From assembly GCF_051014685.1 (NCBI RefSeq), contig NW_027478419.1, positions 1,302,001 to 1,366,000 of the forward strand: DNA of 64,000 nt. Direction: 5' to 3'. Within the stretch, counting starts at the first letter, position 1, and each line of letters begins with the position of its first letter. The DNA is from Ptiloglossa arizonensis. Lineage: Eukaryota > Arthropoda > Insecta > Hymenoptera > Colletidae. The translations under genes were made by a program, and so were the position numbers. Shown here piece by piece: positions 21,601-35,148 of the stretch. Below the pieces are notes generated by a model. It saw only the letters and a list, made by a program, of their open reading frames with translations. It was not told where the DNA came from and did not search any database.

Positions 21601-24600
21601 GGTTCTAGTTATTCGTTTCGAGCATCAGAACTGCGAAAATTTTGAGTTTCTCAAGCGTTTCTTACTTCCAAACTGCCATATCTCGCGAACGGATCGACCA
21701 ATCCGCAAAATTTCTGTTGCATGTGCAAGTAGAAACTCGCCCGATTACAACGGTATGCGTACTTTTCCCCTAGGCCGTTCTAGTTATTCGTTTCGAGCAT
21801 CAGAACTGCGAAAATTTTGAGTTTCTCAAGCGTTTCTTACCTCCAAACTGCCATATCTCGCGAACGGATTGATCAATCCGCAAAATTTCTGTTGCATCTG
21901 AAAGTAGAAACTCGCCCGATTACAACGGTATGCGTACTTTTCCCCTATGCCGTTCTAGTTACTCGTTTCGAGCATCAGAACTGCGAAAATTTTGAGTTTA
22001 TCAAGCGTTTCTTATTTCCAAACTGCCATATCTCGCGAACGGATTGATCAATCCGCAAAATTTCTGTGGCATCTGAAAGTAGAAACTCGCCCGATTACAA
22101 CGGTATGCGCACTTTTCTCCTAGGCTGTTCTAGTTATTCGTTTCGAGCATCAGAACTGCGAAAATTTTGAGTTTCTCAAGCGTTTCTTATTTCCAAACTG
22201 CCATATCTCGCGAACGGATTGATCAATCCGCAAAATTTCTGTTGCATCTGAAAGTAGAAACTCGCCCGATTCCAACGGAATGCGCACTTTTCCCCTAGGC
22301 GGTTCTAGTTATTCGTTTCGAGCATCAGAACAGCGAAAATTTTGAGTTTCTCAAGCGTTTCTTACTTCCAAACTGCCATATCTCGCGAACGGATTGATCA
22401 ATCCGCAAAATTTCTGTTGCATCTGAAAGTAGAAACTCGCCCGATTACAACGGTATGCGCTCTTTTCCCCTAGGCGGTTCTAGTTATTCGTTTTGAGCAT
22501 CTGAACTGCGAAAATTTTGAGTTTCTCAAGTGTTTCTTACTTCCAAACTGCCATATCTCGCGAACGGATCGACCAATCCGCAAAATTTCTGTTGCATGTG
22601 CAAGTAGAAACTCGCCCGATTACAACGGTATGCGTACTTTTCCCCTAGGCCGTTCTAGTTATTCGTTTCGAGCATCAGAACTGCGAAAATTTTGAGTTTC
22701 TCAAGCGTTTCTTGTTTCCAAACTGCCATATCTCGAGAACGGATTGATCAATCCGCAAAATTTCTGTGGCATCTGAAAGTAGAAACTCGCCCGATTACAA
22801 CGGTATGCGCACTTTTATCCTAGGCTGTTCTAGTTATTCGTTTCGAGCATCAGAACTGCGAAAATTTTGAGTTTCTCAAGCGTTTCTTACCTCCAAACTG
22901 CCATATCTCGCGAACGGATTGATCAATCCGCAAAATTTCTGTTGCATCTGAAAGTAGAAACTCGCCCGATTACAACGATATGCGTACTTTTCCCCTATGC
23001 CGTTCTAGTTACTCGTTTCGAGCATCAGAACTGCGAAAATTTTGAGTTTATCAAGCGTTTCTTGTTTCCAAACTGCCATATCTCGAGAACGGATTGATCA
23101 ATCCGCAAAAATTCTGTGGCATCTGAAAGTAGAAACTCGCCCGATTACAACGGTATGCGCACTTTTCTCCTAGGCTGTTCTAGTTATTCGTTTCGAGCAT
23201 CAGAACTGCGAAAATTTTGAGTTTCTCAAGCGTTTCTTATTTCCAAACTGCCATATCTCGCGAACGGATTGATCAATCCGCAAAATTTCTGTTGCATCTG
23301 AAAGTAGAAACTCGCCCGATTACAACGGTATGCGCACTTTTCTCCTAGGCTGTTCTAGTTATTCGTTTCGAGCATCAGAACTGCGAAAATTTTGAGTTTC
23401 TCAAGCGTTTCTTATTTCCAAACTGCCATAGCTCGCGAACGGATTGATCAATACGCAAAATTTCTGTTGCATCTGAAAGTAGAAACTCGCCCGATTACAA
23501 CGGTATGCGCACTTTTCCCCTAGGCGGTTCTAGTTATTCGTTTCGAGCATCAGAACTGCGAAAATTTTGAGTTTCTCAAGCGTTTCTTACTTCCAAACTG
23601 CCATATCTCGCGAACGGATTGATCAATCCGCAAAATTTCTGTTGCATCTGAAAGTAGAAACTCGCCCGATTACAACGGTATGCGCACTTTTCCCCTAGGC
23701 GGTTCTAGTTATTCGTTTCGAGCATCTGAACTGCGAAAATTTTGAGTTTCTCAAGCGTTTCTTACTTCCAAACTGCCATATCTCGCGAACGGATCGACCA
23801 ATCCGCAAAATTTCTGTTGCATGTGCAAGTAGAAACTCGCCCGATTACAAAGGTATGCGTACTTTTCCCCTAGGCCGTTCTAGTTATTCGTTTCGAGCAT
23901 CAGAACTGCGAAAATTTTGAGTTTCTCAAGCGTTTCTTACCTCCAAACTGCCATATCTCGCGAACGGATTGATCAATCCGCAAAATTTCTGTTGCATCTG
24001 AAAGTAGAAACTCGCCCGATTACAACGATATGCGTACTTTTCCCCTATGCCGTTCTAGTTACTCGTTTCGAGCATCAGAACTGCGAAAATTTTGAGTTTA
24101 TCAAGCGTTTCTTGTTTCCAAACTGCCATATCTCGAGAACGGATTGATCAATCCGCAAAATTTCTGTGGCATCTGAAAGTAGAAACTCGCCCGATTACAA
24201 CGGTATGCGCACTTTTCTCCTAGGCTGTTCTAGTTATTCGTTTCGAGCATCAGAACTGCGAAAATTTTGAGTTTCTCAAGCGTTTCTTATTTCCAAACTG
24301 CCATATCTCGCGAACGGATTGATCAATCCGCAAAATTTCTGTTGCATCTGAAAGTAGAAACTCGCCCGATTACAACGGTATGCGCACTTTTCCCCTATGC
24401 CGTTCTAGTTACTCGTTTCGAGCATCAGAACTGCGAAAATTTTGAGTTTCTCAAGCGTTTCTTATTTCCAAACTGCCATATCTCGCGAACGGATTGATCA
24501 ATCCGCAAAATTTCTGTTGCATCTGAAAGTAGAAACTCGCCCGATTACAACGGTATGCGCACTTTTCCCCTAGGCGGTTCTAGTTATTCGTTTCGAGCAT

Positions 24601-25690
24601 CAGAACTGCGAAAATTTTGAGTTTCTCAAGCGTTTCTTACTTCCAAACTGCCATATCTCGCGAACGGATCGACCAATCCGCAAAATTTCTGTTGCATGTG
24701 CAAGTAGAAACTCGCCCGATTACAATTGTATGCGTACTTTTCCCCTAGGCCGTTCTAGTTATTCGTTTCGAGCATCAGAACTGCGAAAATTTTGAGTTTC
24801 TCAAGCGTTTCTTACCTCCAAACTGCCATATCTCGCGAACGGATTGATCAATCCGCAAAATTTCTGTTGCATCTGAAAGTAGAAACTCGCCCGATTACAA
24901 CGGTATGCGTACTTTTCCCCTATGCCGTTCTAGTTACTCGTTTCGAGCATCAGAACTGCGAAAATTTTGAGTTTATCAAGCGTTTCTTATTTCCAAACTG
25001 CCATATCTCGCGAACGGATTGATCAATCCGCAAAATTTCTGTGGCATCTGAAAGTAGAAACTCGCCCGATTACAACGGTATGCGCACTTTTCTCCTAGGC
25101 TGTTCTAGTTATTCGTTTCGAGCATCAGAACTGCGAAAATTTTGAGTTTCTCAAGCGTTTCTTATTTCCAAACTGCCATATCTCGCGAACGGATTGATCA
25201 ATCCGCAAAATTTCTGTTGCATCTGAAAGTAGAAACTCGCCCGATTCCAACGGAATGCGCACTTTTCCCCTAGGCGGTTCTAGTTATTCGTTTCGAGCAT
25301 CAGAACAGCGAAAATTTTGAGTTTCTCAAGCGTTTCTTACTTCCAAACTGCCATATCTCGCGAACGGATTGATCAATCCGCAAAATTTCTGTTGCATCTG
25401 AAAGTAGAAACTCGCCCGATTACAACGGTATGCGCTATTTTCCCCTAGGCGGTTCTAGTTATTCGTTTTGAGCATCTGAACTGCGAAAATTTTGAGTTTC
25501 TCAAGTGTTTCTTACTTCCAAACTGCCATATCTCGCGAACGGATCGACCAATCCGCAAAATTTCTGTTGCATGTGCAAGTAGAAACTCGCCCGATTACAA
25601 CGGTATGCGTACTTTTCCCCTAGGCCGTTCTAGTTATTCGTTTCGAGCATCAGAACTGCGAAAATTTTGAGTTTCTCAAGCGTTTCTTAC
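18622..25690 (+). repeat. 17-monomer higher-order repeat (2,975 bp), about two copies
   Basis: Corresponding monomers start at 19,892/22,867, 20,942/23,917, 21,292/24,267 and 21,817/24,792; CCATAGCTCG is at 20,451/23,426 and the ATTCC hairpin at 22,269/25,244, all 2,975 bp apart. The unit equals the 13-monomer unit plus four monomers that include GTTTTGAGCATCTGAAC and CAAGTGTTTC variants. The stretch before 19,892 contains the extra monomer (18,622-18,796) and the matching flank of 8,997-10,090. No gene is seen. Confidence 0.9.
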
Positions 25691-28320
25691 CTCCAAACTG
25701 CCATATCTCGCGAACGGATTGATCAATCCGCAAAATTTCTGTTGCATCTGAAAGTAGAAACTCGCCCGATTACAACGGTATGCGTACTTTTCCCCTATGC
25801 CGTTCTAGTTACTCGTTTCGAGCATCAGAACTGCGAAAATTTTGAGTTTATCAAGCGTTTCTTGTTTCCAAACTGCCATATCTCGCGAACGGATTGATCA
25901 ATCCGCAAAATTTCTGTGGCATCTGAAAGTAGAAACTCGCCCGATTACAACGGTATGCGCACTTTTCTCCTAGGCTGTTCTAGTTATTCGTTTCGAGCAT
26001 CAGAACTGCGAAAATTTTGAGTTTCTCAAGCGTTTCTTATTTCCAAACTGCCATATCTCGCGAACGGATTGATCAATCCGCAAAATTTCTGTTGCATCTG
26101 AAAGTAGAAACTCGCCCGATTACAACGGTATGCGCACTTTTCCCCTAGGCGGTTCTAGTTATTCGTTTCGAGCATCAGAACTGCGAAAAGTTTGAGTTTA
26201 TCAAGCGTTTCTTGTTTCCAAACTGCCATATCTCGCGAACGGATTGATCAATCCGCAAAATTTCTGTGGCATCTGAAAGTAGAAACTCGCCCGATTACAA
26301 CGGTATGCGCACTTTTCTCCTAGGCTGTTCTAGTTATTCGTTTCGAGCATCAGAACTGCGAAAATTTTGAGTTTCTCAAGCGTTTCTTATTTCCAAACTG
26401 CCATATCTCGCGAACGGATTGATCAATCCGCAAAATTTCTGTTGCATCTGAAAGTAGAAACTCGCCCGATTACAACGGAATGCGCACTTTTCCCCTAGGC
26501 GGTTCTAGTTATTCGTTTCGAGCATCAGAACTGCGAAAATTTTGAGTTTCTCAAGCGTTTCTTACTTCCAAACTGCCATATCTCGCGAACGGATTGATCA
26601 ATCCGCAAAATTTCTGTGGCATCTGAAAGTAGAAACTCGCCCGATTACAACGGTATGCGCACTTTTCTCCTAGGCTGTTCTAGTTATTCGTTTCGAGCAT
26701 CAGAACTGCGAAAATTTTGAGTTTCTCAAGCGTTTCTTATTTCCAAACTGCCATATCTCGCGAACGGATTGATCAATCCGCAAAATTTCTGTTGCATCTG
26801 AAATTAGAAACCTGCCCGATTACAACGGTATGCGTACTTTTCCCCTATGCCGTTCTAGTTACTCGTTTCGAGCATCAGAACTGCGAAAATTTTGAGTTTA
26901 TCAAGCGTTTCTTGTTTCCAAACTGCCATATCTCGCGAACGGATTGGTCAATCCGCAAAATTTCTGTGGCATCTGAAAGTAGAAACTCGCCCGATTACAA
27001 CGGTATGCGCACTTTTCTCCTAGGCTGTTCTAGTTATTCGTTTCGAGCATCAGAACTGCGAAAATTTTGAGTTTCTCAAGCGTTTCTTATTTCCAAACTG
27101 CCATATCTCGCGAACGGATTGATCAATCCGCAAAATTTCTGTTGCATCTGAAAGTAGAAACTCGCCCGATTACAACGGTATGCGCACTTTTCCCCTAGGC
27201 GGTTCTAGTTATTCGTTTCGAGCATCAGAACTGCGAAAAGTTTGAGTTTCTCAAGCGTTTCTTACTTCCAAACTGCCATATCTCGCGAACGGATCGACCA
27301 ATCCGCAAAATTTCTGTTGCATGTGCAAGTAGAAACTCGCCCGATTACAACGGTATGCGTACTTTTCCCCTAGGCCGTTCTAGTTATTCGTTTCGAGCAT
27401 CAGAACTGCGAAAATTTTGAGTTTCTCAAGCGTTTCTTACCTCCAAACTGCCATATCTCGCGAACGGATCGATCAATCCGCAAAATTTCTGTGGCATCTG
27501 AAAGTAGAAACTCGCCCGATTACAACGGTATGTGTAGTTTTCTCCTAGGCTGTTCTAGTTATTCGTTTCGAGCATCAGAACTGCGAAAATTTTGAGTTAC
27601 TCAAGCGTTTCTTATTTCCAAACTGCCATATCTCGCGAACGGATTGATCAATCCGCAAAATTTCTGTTGCATCTGAAAGTAGAAACTCGCCCGATTACAA
27701 CGGTATGCGCACTTTTCCCCTAGGCGGTTCTAGTTATTCGTTTCGAGCATCAGAACTGCGAAAATTTTGAGTTTCTCAAGCGTTTCTTACTTCCAAACTG
27801 CCATATCTCGCGAACGGATCGACCAATCCGCAAAATTTCTGTTGCATGTGCAAGTAGAAACTCGCCCGATTACAACGGTATGCGTACTTTTCCCCTATGC
27901 CGTTCTAGTTACTCGTTTCGAGCATCAGAACTGCGAAAATTTTGAGTTTATCAAGCGTTTCTTATTTCCAAACTGCCATATCTCGCGAGCGGATTGAACA
28001 ATCCGCAAAATTTCTGTGGCATCTGAAAGTAGAAACTCGCCCGATTACAACGGTATGCGCACTTTTCTCCTTGGCTGTTCTAGTTATTCGTTTCGAGCAT
28101 CAGAACTGCGAAAATTTTGAGTTTCTCAAGCGTTTCTTATTTCCAAACTGCCATATCTCGCGAACGGATTGATCAATCCGCAAAATTTCTGTTGCATCTG
28201 AAAGTAGAAGCTCGCCCGATTACAACGGTATGCGCACTTTTCCCCTAGGCCGTTCTAGTTATTCGTGTCGAGCATCAGAACTGCGAAAATTTTGAGTTTC
28301 TCAAGCGTTTCTTACCTCCA
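25691..28320 (+). repeat. End of left-domain HORs, with a 6-monomer duplication
   Basis: The private variant CGAAAAGTTTG occurs at about 26,190 and 27,240, and flanking monomers also match at 1,050 bp (about 25,667-26,200 with 26,717-27,250). After 27,400 the order is less regular. The last GTGGCATCTG monomer of the left-domain type is at about 28,016. Confidence 0.8.
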
Positions 28321-28824
28321 AACTGCCATATCTCGCGAACGGATAGACAAATCCGCAAAATTTCTGTTGCATCTGCAAGTAGAAACTCGCCCGATTACAA
28401 CGGTATGCGTACTTTTCCCCTAGGCCGTTCTAGTTATTCGTTTCGAGCATCAGAACTGCAAAAATTTTGAGTTTCTCAAGCGTTTCTTACTTCCAAACTG
28501 CCATATCTCGCGAACGGATTGACCAATCCGCAAAATTTCTGATGCGTCTGAAAGTAGAAACTCGCCCGATTACAACGGTGTGCGTGCTATTCCCCTAGGC
28601 CGTTCTAGTTACTCGTTTCGAGCATCAGAACTGCGAAAATTTTGAGTTTCTCAAACGTTTCTTACCTCCAAACTGCCACATCTCGCGAACGGATTGACCA
28701 ATCCGCAAAATTTCTGTTGCATCTGAAAGTAGAAACTCGCCCGATTACAACGGTATGTGTAGTTTTCCCCTAGGCCGTTCTGGTTATTCGTTTCGAGCAT
28801 CAGAACTGCGAAAATTTTGAGTTT
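28321..28824 (+). repeat. Transition between left and right array domains
   Basis: About three monomers of neither main type, with scattered private changes such as GATAGACAAATCC, CTGATGCGTCTG and TGCGTGCTATTCC. From about 28,850 the right-domain classes start: CATACCTCG, CATGATTT, CGACTACAACGGTAGG and TTAGTTTCGAGCTTCAG. Confidence 0.7.
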
Positions 28825-31800
28825 CTCAAGCGTTTCTTACATCCAAACGGCCATACCTCGCGAACGTATTGACCAATCCGCATGATTTCTGTTGCATCTG
28901 AAAGTAGAAACTCGCCCGACTACAACGGTAGGTGTAGTTTTCCCCTAGGCCGTTCTAGTTATTAGTTTCGAGCTTCAGAACTGCGAAAATTTTGAGTTTC
29001 TCAAGCGTTTCTTACTTCCAAACTGCCACATCTCGCGAACGGATCGACCAATCCGCAAAATTTCTGTTGCATCTGAAAGTAGAAACTCGCCCGATTACAA
29101 CGGTATGTGTAGTTTTCCCCTAGGCCGTTCCAGTTATTCATTTCGAGCATCAGAACTGCGAAAATTTTGAGTTTCTCAAGCGTTTCTTACCTCCAAACTG
29201 CCATATCTCGCGAACGGATTGATCAATCCGCAAAATTTCTGTTGCTTCTGAAAGTAGAAACTCGCCCGATTACAACGGTATGCGCACTTTTCCCCTAGGC
29301 CGTTCTCGTCATTCGTTTCGAGCATCAGAACTGCGAAAATTTTGAGTTTCTCAAGCGTTTCCTACTTCCAAACTGCCATATCTCGCGAACGGATTGTTCA
29401 ATCCGCAAAATTTCTGTTGCATCTGAAAGTAGAAACCCGCCCGATTACAACGGTATGCGTACTTCTCCCCTAGGCCGTTCTAGTCATTCGTTTCGAGCAT
29501 CAGAACTGCGAAAATTTTGAGTTTCTCAAGCGTTTCTTACCTCCAAACTGCCATATCTCGCGAACGGATTGACCAATCCGCATGATTTCTATTGCATTTG
29601 AAAGTAGAAACTCGCCCGATTACAACGGTATGCGCACTCTTCCCCTGGGCCGTTCTAGTTATTCGTTTCGAGCATCAGAACTGCGAAAATTTTGAGATTC
29701 TAAAGCGTTTCTTATCTCCAAACTGCCATATCTCGCGAACGGATTGATCAATCCGCAAAATTTCTGTTGCATCTGAAAGTAGAAACTCGCCCGATTACAA
29801 CGGTTTGCGCACTTTTCCCCTAGGCCGTTCTGGTTATTCGTTTCGAGCATCAGAACTGCGAAAATTTTGAGTTTCTCAAGCGTTTCTTACATCCAAACGG
29901 CCATACCTCGCGAACGGATTGACCAATCCGCATGATTTCTGTTGCATCTGAAAGTAGAAACTCGCCCGACTACAACGGTAGGTGTAGTTTTCCCCTAGGC
30001 CGTTCTAGTTATTAGTTTCGAGCTTCAGAACTGCGAAAATTTTGAGTTTATCAAGCGTTTCTTACATCCAAACTGCCACATCTCGCGAACGGATCGACCA
30101 ATCCGCAAAATTTCTGTTGCATCTGAAAGTAGAAACTCGCCCGATTACATCGGTATGCGTACTTTTCCCCTAGGCCGTTCTAGTTATTCGTTTCGAGCAT
30201 CAGAACTGCGAAAATTTTGAGTTTCTCAAGCGTTTCTTACATCCAAACTGCCATATCTCGCGAACGGATTGATCAATCCGCAAAATTTCTGTTGCTTCTG
30301 AAAGTAGAAACTCGCCCGATTAGAACGGTATGCGCACTTTTCCCCTAGGCCGTTCTAGTCATTCGTTTCGAGCATCAGAACTGCGAAAATTTTGAGTTTC
30401 TCAAGCGTTTCCTCCTTCAAAATGCCATATCTCGTGAACGGATCGACCAATCCGCAAAATTTCCGTTGCATCTGAAAGTAGAAACTCGCCCGATTACATC
30501 GGTATGCGTACTTTTCCCCTAGGCCGTTCTAGTTATTCGTTTCGAGCATCAGAACTGCGAAAATTCTGAGTTTCTCAAGCGTTTCTTACATCCAAACGGC
30601 CACATCTCGCGAACGGATCGACCAATCCGCAAAATTTCTGTTGCATCTGAAAGTAGAAACTCGCTCGATTACATCGGTATGCGTACTTTTCCCCTAGGCC
30701 GTTCTAGTTATTCGTTTCGAGCATCAGAACTGCGAAAATTTTGAGTTTCTCAAGCGTTTCTTACATCCAAACGGCCATACCTCGCGAACGTATTGACCAA
30801 TCCGCATGATTTCTGTTGCATCTGAAAGTAGAAACTCGCCCGACTACAACGGTAGGTGTAGTTTTCCCCTAGGCCGTTCTAGTTATTAGTTTCGAGCTTC
30901 AGAACTGCGAAAATTTTGAGTTTCTCAAGCGTTTCTTACTTCCAAACTGCCACATCTCGCGAACGGATCGACCAATCCGCAAAATTTCTGTTGCATCTGA
31001 AAGTAGAAACTCGCCCGATTACAACGGTATGTGTAGTTTTCCCCTAGGCCGTTCCAGTTATTCATTTCGAGCATCAGAACTGCGAAAATTTTGAGTTTCT
31101 CAAGCGTTTCTTACCTCCAAACTGCCATATCTCGCGAACGGATTGATCAATCCGCAAAATTTCTGTTGCTTCTGAAAGTAGAAACTCGCCCGATTACAAC
31201 GGTATGCGCACTTTTCCCCTAGGCCGTTCTCGTCATTCGTTTCGAGCATCAGAACTGCGAAAATTTTGAGTTTCTCAAGCGTTTCCTACTTCCAAACTGC
31301 CATATCTCGCGAACGGATTGTTCAATCCGCAAAATTTCTGTTGCATCTGAAAGTAGAAACCCGCCCGATTACAACGGTAGGTGTAGTTTTCCCCTAGGCC
31401 GTTCTAGTTATTAGTTTCGAGCTTCAGAACTGCGAAAATTTTGAGTTTATCAAGCGTTTCTTACATCCAAACTGCCACATCTCGCGAACGGATCGACCAA
31501 TCCGCAAAATTTCTGTTGCATCTGAAAGTAGAAACTCGCCCGATTACATCGGTATGCGTACTTTTCCCCTAGGCCGTTCTAGTTATTCGTTTCGAGCATC
31601 AGAACTGCGAAAATTTTGAGTTTCTCAAGCGTTTCTTACATCCAAACTGCCATATCTCGCGAACGGATTGATCAATCCGCAAAATTTCTGTTGCTTCTGA
31701 AAGTAGAAACTCGCCCGATTAGAACGGTATGCGCACTTTTCCCCTAGGCCGTTCTAGTCATTCGTTTCGAGCATCAGAACTGCGAAAATTTTGAGTTTCT

Positions 31801-33820
31801 CAAGCGTTTCCTCCTTCAAAATGCCATATCTCGTGAACGGATCGACCAATCCGCAAAATTTCCGTTGCATCTGAAAGTAGAAACTCGCCCGATTACATCG
31901 GTATGCGTACTTTTCCCCTAGGCCGTTCTAGTTATTCGTTTCGAGCATCAGAACTGCGAAAATTCTGAGTTTCTCAAGCGTTTCTTACATCCAAACGGCC
32001 ACATCTCGCGAACGGATCGACCAATCCGCAAAATTTCTGTTGCATCTGAAAGTAGAAACTCGCTCGATTACATCGGTATGCGTACTTTTCCCCTAGGCCG
32101 TTCTAGTTATTCGTTTCGAGCATCAGAACTGCGAAAATTTTGAGTTTCTCAAGCGTTTCTTACATCCAAACGGCCATACCTCGCGAACGTATTGACCAAT
32201 CCGCATGATTTCTGTTGCATCTGAAAGTAGAAACTCGCCCGACTACAACGGTAGGTGTAGTTTTCCCCTAGGCCGTTCTAGTTATTAGTTTCGAGCTTCA
32301 GAACTGCGAAAATTTTGAGTTTCTCAAGCGTTTCTTACTTCCAAACTGCCACATCTCGCGAACGGATCGACCAATCCGCAAAATTTCTGTTGCATCTGAA
32401 AGTAGAAACTCGCCCGATTACAACGGTATGTGTAGTTTTCCCCTAGGCCGTTCCAGTTATTCATTTCGAGCATCAGAACTGCGAAAATTTTGAGTTTCTC
32501 AAGCGTTTCTTACCTCCAAACTGCCATATCTCGCGAACGGATTGATCAATCCGCAAAATTTCTGTTGCTTCTGAAAGTAGAAACTCGCCCGATTACAACG
32601 GTATGCGCACTTTTCCCCTAGGCCGTTCTCGTCATTCGTTTCGAGCATCAGAACTGCGAAAATTTTGAGTTTCTCAAGCGTTTCCTACTTCCAAACTGCC
32701 ATATCTCGCGAACGGATTGTTCAATCCGCAAAATTTCTGTTGCATCTGAAAGTAGAAACCCGCCCGATTACAACGGTATGCGTACTTCTCCCCTAGGCCG
32801 TTCTAGTCATTCGTTTCGAGCATCAGAACTGCGAAAATTTTGAGTTTCTCAAGCGTTTCTTACCTCCAAACTGCCATATCTCGCGAACGGATTGACCAAT
32901 CCGCATGATTTCTATTGCATTTGAAAGTAGAAACTCGCCCGATTACAACGGTATGCGCACTCTTCCCCTGGGCCGTTCTAGTTATTCGTTTCGAGCATCA
33001 GAACTGCGAAAATTTTGAGATTCTAAAGCGTTTCTTATCTCCAAACTGCCATATCTCGCGAACGGATTGATCAATCCGCAAAATTTCTGTTGCATCTGAA
33101 AGTAGAAACTCGCCCGATTACAACGGTTTGCGCACTTTTCCCCTAGGCCGTTCTGGTTATTCGTTTCGAGCATCAGAACTGCGAAAATTTTGAGTTTCTC
33201 AAGCGTTTCTTACATCCAAACGGCCATACCTCGCGAACGGATTGACCAATCCGCATGATTTCTGTTGCATCTGAAAGTAGAAACTCGCCCGACTACAACG
33301 GTAGGTGTAGTTTTCCCCTAGGCCGTTCTAGTTATTAGTTTCGAGCTTCAGAACTGCGAAAATTTTGAGTTTATCAAGCGTTTCTTACATCCAAACTGCC
33401 ACATCTCGCGAACGGATCGACCAATCCGCAAAATTTCTGTTGCATCTGAAAGTAGAAACTCGCCCGATTACATCGGTATGCGTACTTTTCCCCTAGGCCG
33501 TTCTAGTTATTCGTTTCGAGCATCAGAACTGCGAAAATTTTGAGTTTCTCAAGCGTTTCTTACATCCAAACTGCCATATCTCGCGAACGGATTGATCAAT
33601 CCGCAAAATTTCTGTTGCTTCTGAAAGTAGAAACTCGCCCGATTAGAACGGTATGCGCACTTTTCCCCTAGGCCGTTCTAGTCATTCGTTTCGAGCATCA
33701 GAACTGCGAAAATTTTGAGTTTCTCAAGCGTTTCCTCCTTCAAAATGCCATATCTCGTGAACGGATCGACCAATCCGCAAAATTTCCGTTGCATCTGAAA
33801 GTAGAAACTCGCCCGATTAC
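28825..33820 (+). repeat. Three-copy large repeat of 11, 8 and 11 monomers
   Basis: The marker CCATACCTCGCGAACGTATT is at 28,851, 30,775 and 32,174. Spacings of 1,924 and 1,399 equal 11 and 8 monomers, each minus one base. The missing base is the same CCTTCAAAATGCC deletion near 30,417, 31,816 and 33,740. The middle copy lacks three monomers: its sequence switches from the match with 29,455 to the match with 29,979 at about 31,378. First and third copies match over about 5 kb at offset 3,323, to about 33,820. Confidence 0.9.
30411..30425 (+). other. Single-base deletion lineage CCTTCAAAAT, 174-bp monomers
   Basis: Where most monomers read CTTCCAAACTGCC, this one reads CCTTCAAAATGCC and is one base short. 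The same change recurs near 31,816 and 33,740. A relative, CCTTCAAAATACC, is at about 35,488 and 35,662, those two being 174 bp apart. All five carry the linked changes GTGAACGGATCGACC and TTTCCGTTGC, so they descend from one event. Confidence 0.85.
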
Positions 33821-35135
33821 AACGGTATGCGCACTTTTCCCCTGGGCCGTTCTAGTTATTCGTTTCGAGCATCAGAACTGCGAAAATTTTGAGTTTCTCA
33901 AGCGTTTCTTACATCCAAACTGCCATATCTCGCGAACGGATTGATCAATCCGGAAAATTTCTGTTGCATCTGAAAGTAGAAACTCGCCCGATTACAACGG
34001 TATGCGCACTTTTCCCCAAGGCCGTTCTGGTTATTCGTTTCGAGCATCAGAACTGCGAAAATTTTGAGTTTCTCAAGCGTTTCATACATCCAAACTGCCA
34101 CATCTCGCGAACGGATTGACCAATCCGCAAAATTTCTGTTGCATCTGAAAGTAGAAACTCGCCTGATTACAACGGTATGTGTAGTTTTCCCCTAGACCGT
34201 TCCAGTTATTCGTTTCGAGAATCAGAACTGCGAAAATTTTGAGTTTCTCAAGCGTTTCTTACCTCCAAACTGCCATATCTCGCGAACGGATTGACCAATC
34301 CGCAAAATTTCTGTTGCATTTGAATGTAGAAACTCGCCCGATTACAACGGTATGCGCACTTTTCCCCTGGGCCGTTCTAGTTATTCGTTTCGAGCATCAG
34401 AACTGCGAAAATTTTGAGTTTCTCAAGCGTTTCTTACATCCAAACGGCCATACCTCGCGAACGGATTGACCAATCCGCATGATTTCTGTTGCATCTGAAA
34501 GTAGAAACTCGCCCGATTACAACGGTAGGTGTAGTTTTCCCCTAGGCCGTTCTAGTTATTAGTTTCGAGCTTCAGAACTGCGAAAATTTTGAGTTTCTCA
34601 AGCGTTTCTTACATCCAAACTGCCACATCTCGCGAACGGATTGACCAATCCGCAAAATTTCTGTTGCATCTGAAAGTAGAAACTCGCCTGATTACAACGG
34701 TATGCGTACTTCTCCCCTAGGCCGTTCTAGTCATTCGTTTCGTGCATCAGAACTGCGAAAATTTTGAGTTTCTCAAGCGTTTCTTACGGCCAAACTGCCA
34801 TATCTCGCGAACGGATTGACCAATCCGCATGATTTCTATTGCATTTGAAAGTAGAAACTCGCCCGATTACAACGGTATGCGCACTCTTCCCCTGGGCCGT
34901 TCTAGTTATTCGTTTCGAGCATCAGAACTGCGAAAATTTTGAGATTCTAAAGCGTTTCTTATCTCCAAACTGCCATATGTCGCGAACGGATTGATCAATC
35001 CGCAAAATTTCTGTTGCATCTGAAAGTAGAAACTCGCCCGATTACAACGGTTTGCGCACTTTTCCCCTAGGCCGTTCTGGTTATTCGTTTCGAGCATCAG
35101 AACTGCGAAAATTTTGAGTTTCTCAAGCGTTTCTT

Positions 35136-35148
35136 ACACGAAAGGGCC
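35136..35148 (+). other. Independent single-base deletion (TTACACGAAAGGGCC)
   Basis: The monomer reads TTACACGAAAGGGCC where relatives have TTACATCCAAACGGCC, so it is one base short and carries several other changes. It is seen once and appears independent of the CCTTCAAAAT lineage. Confidence 0.75.
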
